From assembly GCF_017163935.1 (NCBI RefSeq), contig NZ_JABVZR010000001.1:1860001-1924000 (forward strand): a stretch of DNA of 64,000 bases. The letters run 5' to 3'. A program made the translations under genes and the position numbers. The stretch's first letter is position 1. Every line of letters starts with the position of its first letter. The stretch comes from Novosphingobium terrae (GTDB lineage: Bacteria > Pseudomonadota > Alphaproteobacteria > Sphingomonadales > Sphingomonadaceae). The notes beneath the pieces are model-generated. The model had not been told where the DNA came from, did no database searches, and saw only the letters and a program-made list of their open reading frames with translations. Below, piece after piece: positions 54,013 to 63,874 of the stretch.

Positions 54013-57000
54013 ATGGAGATGGCAAAGAAAACGACCGGCGCAGGCTCGAAGCAGAAATTGTTGAAGCGTGACACCGCTGGCTCCGTGCGCAAGCGAGTTG
54101 CCACCACCCGCTCAACTGCTGGCCCGGGGTTTGATTTCGAAGATCAGGTGGCAGCCTGGGCCTTGCTTTGGATGCTCTCCGGGGAAACCCTGCCGGCTCT
54201 TGAAGGCAAAGGACTCCAAATTCAGTCGCAAGTCGGGGCGTTGGGCTGGGCGATCGATGATCTTCTTGTGACCACCACTTGCGCAGGAAAAGAGCGCAGT
54301 CTCGCAATCTCCTGCAAGAGCAATATGCAGGTGTCGCGCAACGGCTTTCCGCCTGACTTCGCCGGCCTCATTTTAAAGCAATGGCGTGAGCAAACCGGGC
54401 CGTTCGATCGCGAGACCGATCAGCTCGCATTGGCGACACGAGGCTCGAATGCCCAGTTCGAAACGGCTTGGGCCGACATTAAGCTATGGTGTGAAGGTCG
54501 CGACCTAGCCCTTGTTCTCAGGCGGATCAATGCCTCTGGCAAGCACCAGAGAGTGTTTGACAGCCTGCGTAACGCGCCGGATCATGCTACTGCTTCTGAG
54601 GAAGAAGCTGTCGAAATCATCCGGCATCTTCACATTTTGCCTTTCGATTTCCAGCTGGCGCAATCGAAGGATGCATCCCACGCGATCAATCAGTGCCGGC
54701 ATTTGTTGGCCAATCGTGATCGGGCCGAGGCACTCACGCTTTGGCGGGCGATCATCGGTGCAGCCCGAGATACACGGCTGGGTTCGGGCACTTTGTTGCT
54801 TTCGGATCTCTGGCACCAGCTCAGGAGCAGCTATGCCCTCCAGGCGCATCCTGATTATGCGGCGTCCTGGACCACCCTGGAAAACCTCACGTGTGATTAT
54901 CGGGCTGACATCCAGACAACTCTTCCAACCGGGTATAGGGTCGATCGATCTGAACGCTATGCAGAGTTGGAAAGGGTTTTAAAGCAGGCGCACGTTGCAG
55001 TCGTCCTGGCAGATTCAGGTGTCGGCAAATCTGCTCTTGTCAAGCAGGCCCTCGACGACCGCTTCCCGGACTGGCACCAGGTCTGGCTTGGCCCGGAAGA
55101 ACTCAACACGGCACTGAGTGCCGCAAAGCGATCGTTGCTGCCGCTTTCCCATCCACTACCCGAAATTCTGAACGCCACCGGCCATCCGCGCAATGTGCTG
55201 GTGCTGGACTCTGCTGAACGCTTCACTGCGGCCGACCTGCCTGCGGCGAAGCAGTTGATCGATCTTCTCGTTCCTCGGGATGCCGGCACTGCATCAAGCT
55301 GGAGCATTGTCCTGACCAGTCAGCCGCAAAGCTGGTCGGCAACATGCCGGCAGCTGTTTGGGCAAACTCCGCCAGAAGCGCTTCCTCTCGATCCGCTCGA
55401 TAACCAGCAGGTGAGGGAGGCAATCTGCTCTAACCCATCTTTGCGCTGGCTTGTCGCCTATGATCAGACGGTTGCGGCCCTCAGTAACCTTCGAACCCTG
55501 TTCTGGTTCATGAGCGCAGCCGATACATTGGGCAGCAACACAGACGCCCCGGCTTCCCATGCTGCGGTTGCCGATCATCTCTGGCACTTCTGGACGGCCG
55601 GCCGGATCGATCTGCAAGGGGTGATGATGCGGCTGGCCAAACGAGAAGCCTCGTTCGAACGCAGTTTCGCGATATCACAGCTTGAGGGGGCTGACGCGAC
55701 CATCCTGCAAAGCAGGCCCTCACAATTGCCGTTGACCGTGAGGCACAATCGGATCGCATTCGAGCACGATCTGGCCGCCGATTGGGCAAGGTTTCAATAT
55801 CTCAAGGAAATTTCCGAGGATGTCCCGGCATGGGCTGCATATGCGTCCAATCCTCTTTGGGCAGGCGCCCTACGCATGCTTGGGCAACATCTCTTGCGGG
55901 AACCACGGGGCGAGGAAACAGCATGGGACCAAGCCTTTCGTTTGGTGTGGGAGGGAAAACCCCCTCTCGCACTGGATGTCCTGCTCGATGCGCTGTGCCT
56001 GGACCCGGAGGCAGAGCACTTACTGGAGGAGCGTGCCGAGTTCCTCCTGGCCAACCGGGGGCAATGGCTCAACAAATTCCTTCGCCGGTTCCAGCATGTT
56101 GCCACGGTGCCGAGCCAAGCGCCCGCGTTTTTTGGCGCCACGGTTCCTGGAGGCCTCTTTTTCGATGCCAACTACCGGACGGTGGTAGCCGGCTTATGGC
56201 CTGGAGTGGCAATGTTTTTAGCGCGGCATGAAGATCGTGTCGCTGATCTCATGCTTCCGTCCGTTTCCGATGTCTGCGCCACATGGCTGAATGGTGTACC
56301 AACTCACATCGGCAGCATCGCCACCCCCTTTCGTCGGGATTTTGCACAGCTTGCGCTCAGGACAGCACGGGTGGTCCAGGCAGACCGGGCAAGCGGGACG
56401 ATCCATATCGGTGAAGATCCGCCATTCTTTTCGGCGGCTCTGGCAGGAGCGCCTGACCTTCCCGATGAGGTGGCGCAATGGGCTCTCGAAATGGCAGGGC
56501 GCCGGGACATCTCCGATTTCGTGAGCGATCGCGTCATCGAGGTGCGGCGCCGGAAGGCGGAGGAGCGAGAGGAACGCATGCGTACTGACCCTGTCTATAG
56601 GGCGGGGCAGGAGAGAAGACATGCTGCCAGGGCCCCGATGTCGATCTCGATGCGCCGATCCCGCCCCGCATGGCCACTTGGCCCGCAGCGCAGGGTTGAT
56701 CACGACTTTGAAGCGCTGAACTTCAAGAGCGAGGCCCTCTGGCCGCTGATGCGGGTCAATCCAGCTGCGGCCGCTGAGGTGATCACAGCCCTTCACCTGG
56801 ATGATAATCCACACGAGGATCGTAACTCCGCGCTCCAGCTTGAGCCTGAATTGGGCTTTTCCTATCAGAGGGATGCCTATCCTACTGCATTCTGGAAAAG
56901 CCCATTCTTCTCTTTCCTTGAGATATCGCCGGACGGGGCGCTTGGCGCGCTCATCGATCTGGTCAATTTCGCGGTCGAGCGCTGGGTGGCCGGCCCGCGC

Positions 57001-59313
57001 CATGATCCTGATTTTCCAAGAGCTGGCATCGAGCTATCTGCCGGTAACACGACGATCACCTATCGCGGCGACGGCGGGATGTTCAGGTGGGGCCAGACAA
57101 ATTCCATGCATAACGGCACGCTGTTTTCAGCGCTGGATGCACTAGAACGCTGGCTGACGGTAAGATTGACGAATGGGCGTGATTGCACCGCCTATATCGA
57201 GCGTTTGTTGAGAGAGGGGCGGTCGACCGCCGTTCTCGGTGTCCTCGTCAATGTTGCAAAATTCGAGCCGAAGCTGCTGTCCGGAGCGCTCGCGCCTGTG
57301 CTCTCAAATCCCACGATCTATATGTGGGATGACTACCGGGTGAGGGTGATTGATGAAAATTTCATCGGGTGGAACTGGGCGAAGTTTGGTGACGCTGTTT
57401 TCGAACTTGCCAAGGGATGGGCGTTTGCTGCGCATCGCAAGCTTACGTTGAACGATGTCGCGGTCGCACGCCTGAAAGCGGATCCCGCCTTCGCATCCGA
57501 TCTCAAAGGTTCGACATCCGCATGGGAAATCCCTGATGTTCCGGCACGCGCGCTGGACCTCAGCATCTTGCAGGCATCGCTCGACCGGGACAACTATCGT
57601 TTATCGGAGCCCACCACGGACGGCGAGGCCGAGTTGGTGTTCGAATGCCCCGAAATCCTGCTCCAGGAATATGAACGTCAAAGCACGGACGACGACACCG
57701 ATAGGGGCGCGGCTATACTGCCCTATAAGTGTCGCTCTTCGATCGAGAATGGGGTCAAGTTTGATGATCAGAGCGCTACGACTCTAGCAAACCATCTGGC
57801 AAATGTTCAGGCCGGGACAGGGCTCGATGAGAGCATCAAGGCTCGCAATGTGATTGCCCTGTCCTCGGTCCTTATCTGCTGCTGCTATCAGTGGATATCG
57901 AGGCAAGCCGAGGCTTTCAGGCAAGTTTGCGATGTGGTGAAGGAGGCGGCCCTTTCACTGCCTGATGATGCGAATGGCGTACGTCGCTATCGAATAGGCA
58001 CATTTGACGAGGACATGGTTCTGTGGGGCTCGGCGATTATGCAGCTATGGCTGCACGACGAGGAGAATCTCGATATCTGGGAGCCTCTGGTCGTCAGGTT
58101 TCTGTCGAGCGGCGAGGATCGGGCAATACGCATTGTCCGTGACGCGGCCTTTCAGCATCGCTCCTCGCTGGGCGATGCCTGGTGGCGCTTGATGCAAGTT
58201 GGACTGTTCTGGTCTGCACTCATAATGCTTGCTCCCCGCGAAGCCGACGATGGCATTGGCGCTGCTGTCTGGAACCAATGGCTCGCTCGGTTCCGTCGGA
58301 TGAAAATCCGCGGCGTCCCAGCTTCTGCGCATGCGATTAAAGTGTCCCGGGTCATCGAAGGCTATGAACGTCTCGAGGCAGACGGGTGGCGAAAGGCGGT
58401 CGCATCGAAAGAGACCAGCCGGCGTTACCGCGCGCCTGAAGACCGGGTGTCGGCAGGGGTCGAAAGACATTTCCTCAACACCCTTTTCCAATGGCTCCTG
58501 GACCGCGAGCACCCACTTGGGCCCAATGAGGTGGCGACGGAATTTCGTCTTTGCTTGGACCTTTGGGGTGCTGAGGTCAGGGAGATGAAGTCGCGTCGGA
58601 ACGAGAAGGGAGAATATCCGCTCCCGAGCGACCTAGGCTACAGTCTCCTTTCCAAATTTGCATCGTTGCTTCTGGTCGGCCCGGTCGAGAAAGCCCCGGA
58701 CCTGTGGGAAGCGGTCTTCGCGCTGGGCAATGACGCTCATGTGGCAGTTGAGCAGTTCATCAACGCCTTCATGCGTTTGGCGGGCACCTGTGATGACCAG
58801 AGATTTCGAAGCGTGTGGCGAGACATGATCGTGTTCGCCCTTGCCCAGGGTTGGCACGAGCGCGACCGCTGGTTTTATGGAGAGGGCTATTTGCGGTTGC
58901 TGCTTGGGTTCGGCAACGGCTCTCTGGCGAAGCTCCAGGAGCGATTGCAGACGCTGGAGGGGCTGAAGGATGTCTACAAGCTATGGGCTGAGATCCATTT
59001 AAGTCTGGAAGAGGACAATCTTGCCGGCTTCGCAGATTTCCTTCGCGGGGAGTTCGCAGCATCGCTCCGGTTGGAGGGCATCGTGTGGATCGCGGCTGCC
59101 GTGGCGAAGGCGCCCCTCTTGAGCCGCTTTTATCGCGAGCGGGCCGGCCCAGCTCTGATTGATTTGCTTGACACTACAATTAACGAAAACGGCGCCGAGT
59201 TGCAGCAAAACCAGACTGTTCGCGATGCGGTGATCTCGATTGCAGCAGAATTGGCTGGCAAAAGCTTCCGAAATGCCCTCGCGCTGCAGGATCGGATCAA
59301 GCTTATCCGCTAG
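54013..59313 (+). CDS. Giant nuclease-like/STAND NTPase (Avs-like defence candidate)
   Basis: The product is 1766 residues. An N-terminal PD-(D/E)xK-like fold (about 38-145) has GFDFEDQVAAWALLWML, Asp82-Asp83 (WAIDDLLV) and a core strand with Ser100-Cys101-Lys102, where Glu/Gln is usual in place of Ser100. The NTPase follows, with Walker A ADSGVGKSALVKQ (about 333-345) and Walker B NVLVLDSAERF (about 394-403). The remaining ~1300 residues are helical, Trp-rich and repeat-like, without known domain. This order (nuclease, STAND ATPase, large sensor) matches Avs-type anti-phage proteins. The ligand and activity are inferred. It is the first gene of a three-gene (+) block. Confidence 0.75.
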   Translation: MEMAKKTTGAGSKQKLLKRDTAGSVRKRVATTRSTAGPGFDFEDQVAAWALLWMLSGETLPALEGKGLQIQSQVGALGWAIDDLLVTTTCAGKERSLAISCKSNMQVSRNGFPPDFAGLILKQWREQTGPFDRETDQLALATRGSNAQFETAWADIKLWCEGRDLALVLRRINASGKHQRVFDSLRNAPDHATASEEEAVEIIRHLHILPFDFQLAQSKDASHAINQCRHLLANRDRAEALTLWRAIIGAARDTRLGSGTLLLSDLWHQLRSSYALQAHPDYAASWTTLENLTCDYRADIQTTLPTGYRVDRSERYAELERVLKQAHVAVVLADSGVGKSALVKQALDDRFPDWHQVWLGPEELNTALSAAKRSLLPLSHPLPEILNATGHPRNVLVLDSAERFTAADLPAAKQLIDLLVPRDAGTASSWSIVLTSQPQSWSATCRQLFGQTPPEALPLDPLDNQQVREAICSNPSLRWLVAYDQTVAALSNLRTLFWFMSAADTLGSNTDAPASHAAVADHLWHFWTAGRIDLQGVMMRLAKREASFERSFAISQLEGADATILQSRPSQLPLTVRHNRIAFEHDLAADWARFQYLKEISEDVPAWAAYASNPLWAGALRMLGQHLLREPRGEETAWDQAFRLVWEGKPPLALDVLLDALCLDPEAEHLLEERAEFLLANRGQWLNKFLRRFQHVATVPSQAPAFFGATVPGGLFFDANYRTVVAGLWPGVAMFLARHEDRVADLMLPSVSDVCATWLNGVPTHIGSIATPFRRDFAQLALRTARVVQADRASGTIHIGEDPPFFSAALAGAPDLPDEVAQWALEMAGRRDISDFVSDRVIEVRRRKAEEREERMRTDPVYRAGQERRHAARAPMSISMRRSRPAWPLGPQRRVDHDFEALNFKSEALWPLMRVNPAAAAEVITALHLDDNPHEDRNSALQLEPELGFSYQRDAYPTAFWKSPFFSFLEISPDGALGALIDLVNFAVERWVAGPRHDPDFPRAGIELSAGNTTITYRGDGGMFRWGQTNSMHNGTLFSALDALERWLTVRLTNGRDCTAYIERLLREGRSTAVLGVLVNVAKFEPKLLSGALAPVLSNPTIYMWDDYRVRVIDENFIGWNWAKFGDAVFELAKGWAFAAHRKLTLNDVAVARLKADPAFASDLKGSTSAWEIPDVPARALDLSILQASLDRDNYRLSEPTTDGEAELVFECPEILLQEYERQSTDDDTDRGAAILPYKCRSSIENGVKFDDQSATTLANHLANVQAGTGLDESIKARNVIALSSVLICCCYQWISRQAEAFRQVCDVVKEAALSLPDDANGVRRYRIGTFDEDMVLWGSAIMQLWLHDEENLDIWEPLVVRFLSSGEDRAIRIVRDAAFQHRSSLGDAWWRLMQVGLFWSALIMLAPREADDGIGAAVWNQWLARFRRMKIRGVPASAHAIKVSRVIEGYERLEADGWRKAVASKETSRRYRAPEDRVSAGVERHFLNTLFQWLLDREHPLGPNEVATEFRLCLDLWGAEVREMKSRRNEKGEYPLPSDLGYSLLSKFASLLLVGPVEKAPDLWEAVFALGNDAHVAVEQFINAFMRLAGTCDDQRFRSVWRDMIVFALAQGWHERDRWFYGEGYLRLLLGFGNGSLAKLQERLQTLEGLKDVYKLWAEIHLSLEEDNLAGFADFLRGEFAASLRLEGIVWIAAAVAKAPLLSRFYRERAGPALIDLLDTTINENGAELQQNQTVRDAVISIAAELAGKSFRNALALQDRIKLIR

Positions 59314-59611
59314 ACGAGTCATCCTCCTTCGCTAAACGTGCCGTTGGGTGCGATCTCGGGCTGCTTGAAAACCGGCAGGAGCCCGCTTGGGGAGATCCCG
59401 AGCGTGGTGGTTTCCTATGTGCATCGGGTCGAGTGCAATCGACATCCGTCCCCATTCCGGAACTCCGCTTTTCAAAGAATGAGGCATGGCGATGATGTGG
59501 TTAATCTCTCCGCCAAGTCTCTGATTTTCGCGCCTTGCAATAGGAGGCGCTGAGCGATTAGATGGGCTCGCGGAGCACACTATGTGATTTTGCCAAGGGG
59601 GGAGGTACGCA

Positions 59612-61039
59612 TTGAAAAGCGGGGATGAAAGGTCGGACACGCCCGAGGCGCCTACGCCTCCTTTCGATGCGAGTGAGGCCCAGTTAGATGCCGATAATGG
59701 CCTCGATGCTGACGCAGCATCTGTGAGCCATGGTCTGCCGGTCTCGGCAACTCCCGCCGAGACGGTTGAGCCCGTTGAGCGGGAGGCGCTCGGCCGAAAA
59801 CTTGGCGCAATGCTCCCAGGCACTACGCTCGGCTCCTTGCTGTATGACCAGAACGCTCTTGCCCGATCCCCTGCGCTTCAGTCTATGATGCGCAGCTGGC
59901 AGACCGATCCAGAGGCGCTGGGCGCGGTTGGCAAGATGCTCCGCAACCAGCACCTCCTCCCCCGTGGCCTCCTCACCGACAGCGCTTCTTCTGCTTTGCG
60001 CATGTTCGGCCACAAGCCGGCTTTCGACTTGGGGCTTGTGAGCCAACTGTCCCGCAGCAGCCGATGGACATACCAGCTCAGCGAGCGTTCCCGCCTGGAC
60101 CTGATCTTCGGCTCCGATGCCCTGCGTCGTTCGCTCGGCAGTGAACTTTCCAGCCTGACCAACAGCCTTTCTGCCTTTTCCAAGCTCGGGCTCACCAATG
60201 CGGCGATCTCACCCCGCCTGGCCCTGCTTATGCAGCGCAAGCCGGCGCTTGAACTGACCTTGTCGAAAATGTCGGTGCTGGCCGGATCGCTCGACGTCAT
60301 CGGACCGCACAGTGCCGCTGGCTTTGCGGCTGCAGGTACCTTGCTCGGTGAATGGACGACGCGTGCTGATCTGCCTGAACGCTTTTGGCGTCGGCAGTCC
60401 GTCCGCAGCGACTATTACCGGGACGCACAGGTCGATCCCGGCCTGATCGAGGCGCGTCATACTGATGTCGTCGAAGTGATGGTCGAAAGCGGCCTCGCCG
60501 AGGCCGCTATCGGTGCATCCGCACCAGCAGCCATCATCGAGGTCGGTAATCTCAATATTCGCCTCTCGGCCTCTTACCCCAATGTCGGCGCTTATCGCGT
60601 TCTCTCGGTGTTCGAAAACGCCATGCGCGAACTTGTCGCGAGCGTGTTGCAGGCTGCCCATGTCAATGACGGGCTCGATCCAGCCCATTGGTTCAAGCAA
60701 CGCGTCAATGGTGACGTTCTTAGGCGTGCCCGCAAGCGACGATCGGAAGCCATCGCTGGTGGTGAGGCCTCCAGCGATCTCATTACTTTTATCGACCTGG
60801 GCGATCTGATTACGATTGTGACCAGCAACAACAACTGGCGGCTGTTCGAGCCCATTTTTGTGAGCAAGGAAGGTTTCAAGGTCGATCTGGAGCGCCTCAA
60901 TGTCTGGCGCCGGCCGGTAATGCATGCTCGCAAAATCGATCCCGTTCAATTTCTCGAACTGATGCTGATCGTCAACCGCTTGATGCAGGCTATAAGGCTC
61001 TCACCCTATTGGGAGGCACACTGGAGCGAAGAGGCCTGA
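59612..61039 (+). CDS. Swt1-type HEPN domain protein
   Basis: The product is 475 residues from a TTG start at 59612, with GGGGAGG upstream. The N-terminal ~60 residues are acidic and Pro-rich, and the middle is helical without recognised domain. The C-terminal ~150 residues look like a Swt1-family HEPN domain: GAYRVLSVFENAMRELV, DLITFIDLGDLITIVTSNNNWRLFEPIF, and LNVWRRPVMHARKID with the RNase-type R433-x4-H438 motif. HEPN proteins often cut RNA in toxins and phage defence. It lies 298 bp after the STAND gene and 111 bp before the next gene. A role as effector or partner of the STAND protein is possible. Confidence 0.68.
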   Translation: MKSGDERSDTPEAPTPPFDASEAQLDADNGLDADAASVSHGLPVSATPAETVEPVEREALGRKLGAMLPGTTLGSLLYDQNALARSPALQSMMRSWQTDPEALGAVGKMLRNQHLLPRGLLTDSASSALRMFGHKPAFDLGLVSQLSRSSRWTYQLSERSRLDLIFGSDALRRSLGSELSSLTNSLSAFSKLGLTNAAISPRLALLMQRKPALELTLSKMSVLAGSLDVIGPHSAAGFAAAGTLLGEWTTRADLPERFWRRQSVRSDYYRDAQVDPGLIEARHTDVVEVMVESGLAEAAIGASAPAAIIEVGNLNIRLSASYPNVGAYRVLSVFENAMRELVASVLQAAHVNDGLDPAHWFKQRVNGDVLRRARKRRSEAIAGGEASSDLITFIDLGDLITIVTSNNNWRLFEPIFVSKEGFKVDLERLNVWRRPVMHARKIDPVQFLELMLIVNRLMQAIRLSPYWEAHWSEEA

Positions 61040-61150
61040 TTAGCTGCCGTGCCAGCTGCATGCCGCAAGAGCCTGCCTCAATGAATTGGGCGCCGCGGAA
61101 GCGCCTCCTTTCGCGGCCGTCTGCCGTACAAGAGCCGATGGGGATGTGGT

Positions 61151-63814
61151 GTGGCTAAACAATTTGATCTGACGGCATTTCATGACTGGCTCTCCGACAA
61201 GCATCCCTGGCTTGCAGCCGCGATTGTCTCGCGAATGTCGCTGCGTCTCGTCCCCTATAGTCTTTTAGGGTTTCCCAATGATTCTGACGACGAGCGCACG
61301 CAGCAGATGCTGTTTGCCCGCCTGCGTCACCAGGCGATCGTCCGTGCGGCCCTGAGATCGCCCGATCCCAAAGCAGCTCGTGACGCTGTCCAACGAGCGC
61401 TGAATGATCAGCACGATTTCCATCCCAATCGCAAAGTCTTTCAGGCCAGTCGCTTTGCCTTGCAGGCTGCCGACGCGGCCATCGAAGGCCGCACCAACGC
61501 TAGCCTGATCGCTCTGAGTGCGGCCCGATCCGTACTCGACCTCGAGGGCATGTTTGAAGCTGTCACTGATGACTGTCGCTGGTGCGACGCGCACGGCGAT
61601 GATGCTCTGGGACTACTCAATCGACCATTGTGGGCGACGCCGCGCCCGGGCTGGTTTGAAGCCTCGCTTGGAGGCCTATATGGCTTTTGGCTTGCCGGAC
61701 CCGACAGTTGGTCGTGCTGGAACCATTGGTATGACTGGCGGCTCGACGGCCAACCGAACGAATGGGGACTGCCACCTGGCCTTGACCGACAAATGATTGC
61801 GCGGCTTATCGCAGCTGATGACGACTTCTGGCAGGTTGAGCGCGGTGGCCTCAAGCGCGTGAACGATGCTATCATGGAATGGGGCGTGGACCTCCAGGCA
61901 GAGGCAGCCGAAGATATCTATGCCAGGGACACTGAAAGCCTCAGCCTCAGCCTCGATGAGGTCGAGGGAGGCGTTCAGTCAGCGCAGGCACCACCAGTTA
62001 CCAGCGAAAAGGAGGAGAGAGACAAAGCTCCGTCGGCAAGGTTGATTGAACGGGTCGCCGGAAAGCCGCGTGCCTGGCGTGATGCCATAGCTTTGCGCAT
62101 GGTGCTTCGCAGCCTGCCTCTGGGTCTTATTTCGATCCCATTGCGGGAGAATAGGCCGCTGACGTTTGGGATCGCATGGCCAATCTTCCCTGCCGGCCTG
62201 CTGATGAGCGCGCTGATCCGTTACGACATAGATGGCGTTTCGCTTGGAGGGCTCAAGGCCGCGATTCTGCATAAGGACCAGATGACCTGGCAGGGTAATG
62301 GGGTGTTTGAGGCCTTTGAGCATGTTGCCGATGCGATGCGTGCTTCGTATGAGGCAGATGCCTTGCGCGACGCAGCAAAGGCCTGCGAAGCAGCCGTCGC
62401 AGTCTTCACTTCAGCGATCGATGAATTTAAGCTCATTGCTGCTGGAGAGCTTGCTCACAATCCCGGCTTTTCCGCTGTCGTGTACCGGTTTTCGGAAGCG
62501 CTGAAAGATATCCGGGCTGAGATGGTCAGGGTTCAACTGTGGGGCCAGGTCGATGCAGATCTGAAAGCCCTCTCCGACGGCATGGCCGTTGATGCCCTGA
62601 TTGACAGTCCATTGTGGTGGAGCACTCAACCTGAGTGGTCTCTCAAGCTTTGGAGGGGTGTGCGGGCTCCGCTTGAGGAGGGCGAGTATGGGCATGGTCT
62701 CTGGACAGCCTGGTATGACAGGCGCCTCGCTGGAAAACCAACCAGTTTCGATTTCCCTTCGCAAGAAGCCGATTTGGAATTTCATCGCCGGTTTTTCGCG
62801 CAGCCACCCGCATGGTGGCGCGCTCCTGTTGAACAGATCAACGCCGAGATCGGTGGGTGGATAGAAGAATTGCGGCGCGTTCCCCCCGAGGCGGGCGAAC
62901 TGGCCGACGACAGGCCGGGCAGTGGTATGCCTGTGTCATCTTCGTTGGAAGTCATTCCTCAGAGCGAGGTGGGGCTCACCTTTAAGCAGGGCGCCGATGG
63001 TGCTTTCGAGATTGATGAACTGGCCGGCGCCAGCTCACTGAGCACTACCCGCGAGGCACGGGATAGCCATGACGAGCTCAAGGACACCCTCGATGACGCA
63101 ATCAGGCTGTGTGTGGGACATAATCAGGCAACCTCACTGATCCCTATCCTTTCTCAAATCAAGGAGTTGATGGGGGCAGCCCCGGTTGATCTTCGGATCG
63201 GACGCTTTATGCAGCGCGCTGAACGCGGCATCAAACTGGCCGAAGCCATGGCGATTGAACTTCGCAGTGCCGAGGATCTGTCGCGTCTCCCAAACGTGAC
63301 ACGGGAAATCGTGGTTGTTCTCGAAGCCATCCCGACGGCCTACTGGGCGATGGTTCACGCCGATCCCAGGCTTGAGCAGCGGTTGCGAGACCTCAGCGAA
63401 AAGTCATTTCAACCTGATCCTTCGCCCACCATTGGCGAGCTGGGCAGCGTGATCCGAGACTCAGTTGAGGACGGGGTGCTTTCCTCCAAGGCGGCTGGGA
63501 TTGTAGAGGAGATGGCCGAAGGGCTTGATGATACCGCGGCGCTCGACACTCGCCGTGCGCAACGCTATTTCGAGACCGTCAAGAACCTTCCGCTGGCTGT
63601 CTTCTCCTCCATTTTGCGAAACAGGGGTAAAATTGCCTCAGGCATCGTGGCTGGGGCAGGGGCTCTGGCAACTGCGGTTAAAAGCATCGAAATCTTGGGC
63701 CGTTGGGTCGCGAGCCATAGCGATTTGCTTCATAAATTATTCGCGAATTATCCTGGCATTAATCATCTGATCGACGAGCTGGTCGCGGCTGCGAAGTTTT
63801 TACCACCGGGCTGA
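61151..63814 (+). CDS. Large protein with duplicated Trp-rich module
   Basis: The product is 887 residues from a GTG start. Two similar segments occur at about 157-246 and 485-578. Each has PLW-x(4-5)-P-x-W, then W-x2-WYD-x-RL-x-G-x-P, and ends with a helix of the type VN/IN-x-(A/E)-I-x-x-W. I do not recognise a named family. A coiled-coil-like part follows (about 640-800), with a hydrophobic Gly/Ala segment near 836-857 (IASGIVAGAGALATAV) that may insert in a membrane. It follows the HEPN gene by 111 bp on the same strand, so it is probably part of the same transcript. Confidence 0.62.
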   Translation: MAKQFDLTAFHDWLSDKHPWLAAAIVSRMSLRLVPYSLLGFPNDSDDERTQQMLFARLRHQAIVRAALRSPDPKAARDAVQRALNDQHDFHPNRKVFQASRFALQAADAAIEGRTNASLIALSAARSVLDLEGMFEAVTDDCRWCDAHGDDALGLLNRPLWATPRPGWFEASLGGLYGFWLAGPDSWSCWNHWYDWRLDGQPNEWGLPPGLDRQMIARLIAADDDFWQVERGGLKRVNDAIMEWGVDLQAEAAEDIYARDTESLSLSLDEVEGGVQSAQAPPVTSEKEERDKAPSARLIERVAGKPRAWRDAIALRMVLRSLPLGLISIPLRENRPLTFGIAWPIFPAGLLMSALIRYDIDGVSLGGLKAAILHKDQMTWQGNGVFEAFEHVADAMRASYEADALRDAAKACEAAVAVFTSAIDEFKLIAAGELAHNPGFSAVVYRFSEALKDIRAEMVRVQLWGQVDADLKALSDGMAVDALIDSPLWWSTQPEWSLKLWRGVRAPLEEGEYGHGLWTAWYDRRLAGKPTSFDFPSQEADLEFHRRFFAQPPAWWRAPVEQINAEIGGWIEELRRVPPEAGELADDRPGSGMPVSSSLEVIPQSEVGLTFKQGADGAFEIDELAGASSLSTTREARDSHDELKDTLDDAIRLCVGHNQATSLIPILSQIKELMGAAPVDLRIGRFMQRAERGIKLAEAMAIELRSAEDLSRLPNVTREIVVVLEAIPTAYWAMVHADPRLEQRLRDLSEKSFQPDPSPTIGELGSVIRDSVEDGVLSSKAAGIVEEMAEGLDDTAALDTRRAQRYFETVKNLPLAVFSSILRNRGKIASGIVAGAGALATAVKSIEILGRWVASHSDLLHKLFANYPGINHLIDELVAAAKFLPPG

Positions 63815-63874
63815 ACTACAACAACGGTCGCACGGCATTCTGCTGCGCTTGTCATTCGCAAGGAGGAGAAGAAC

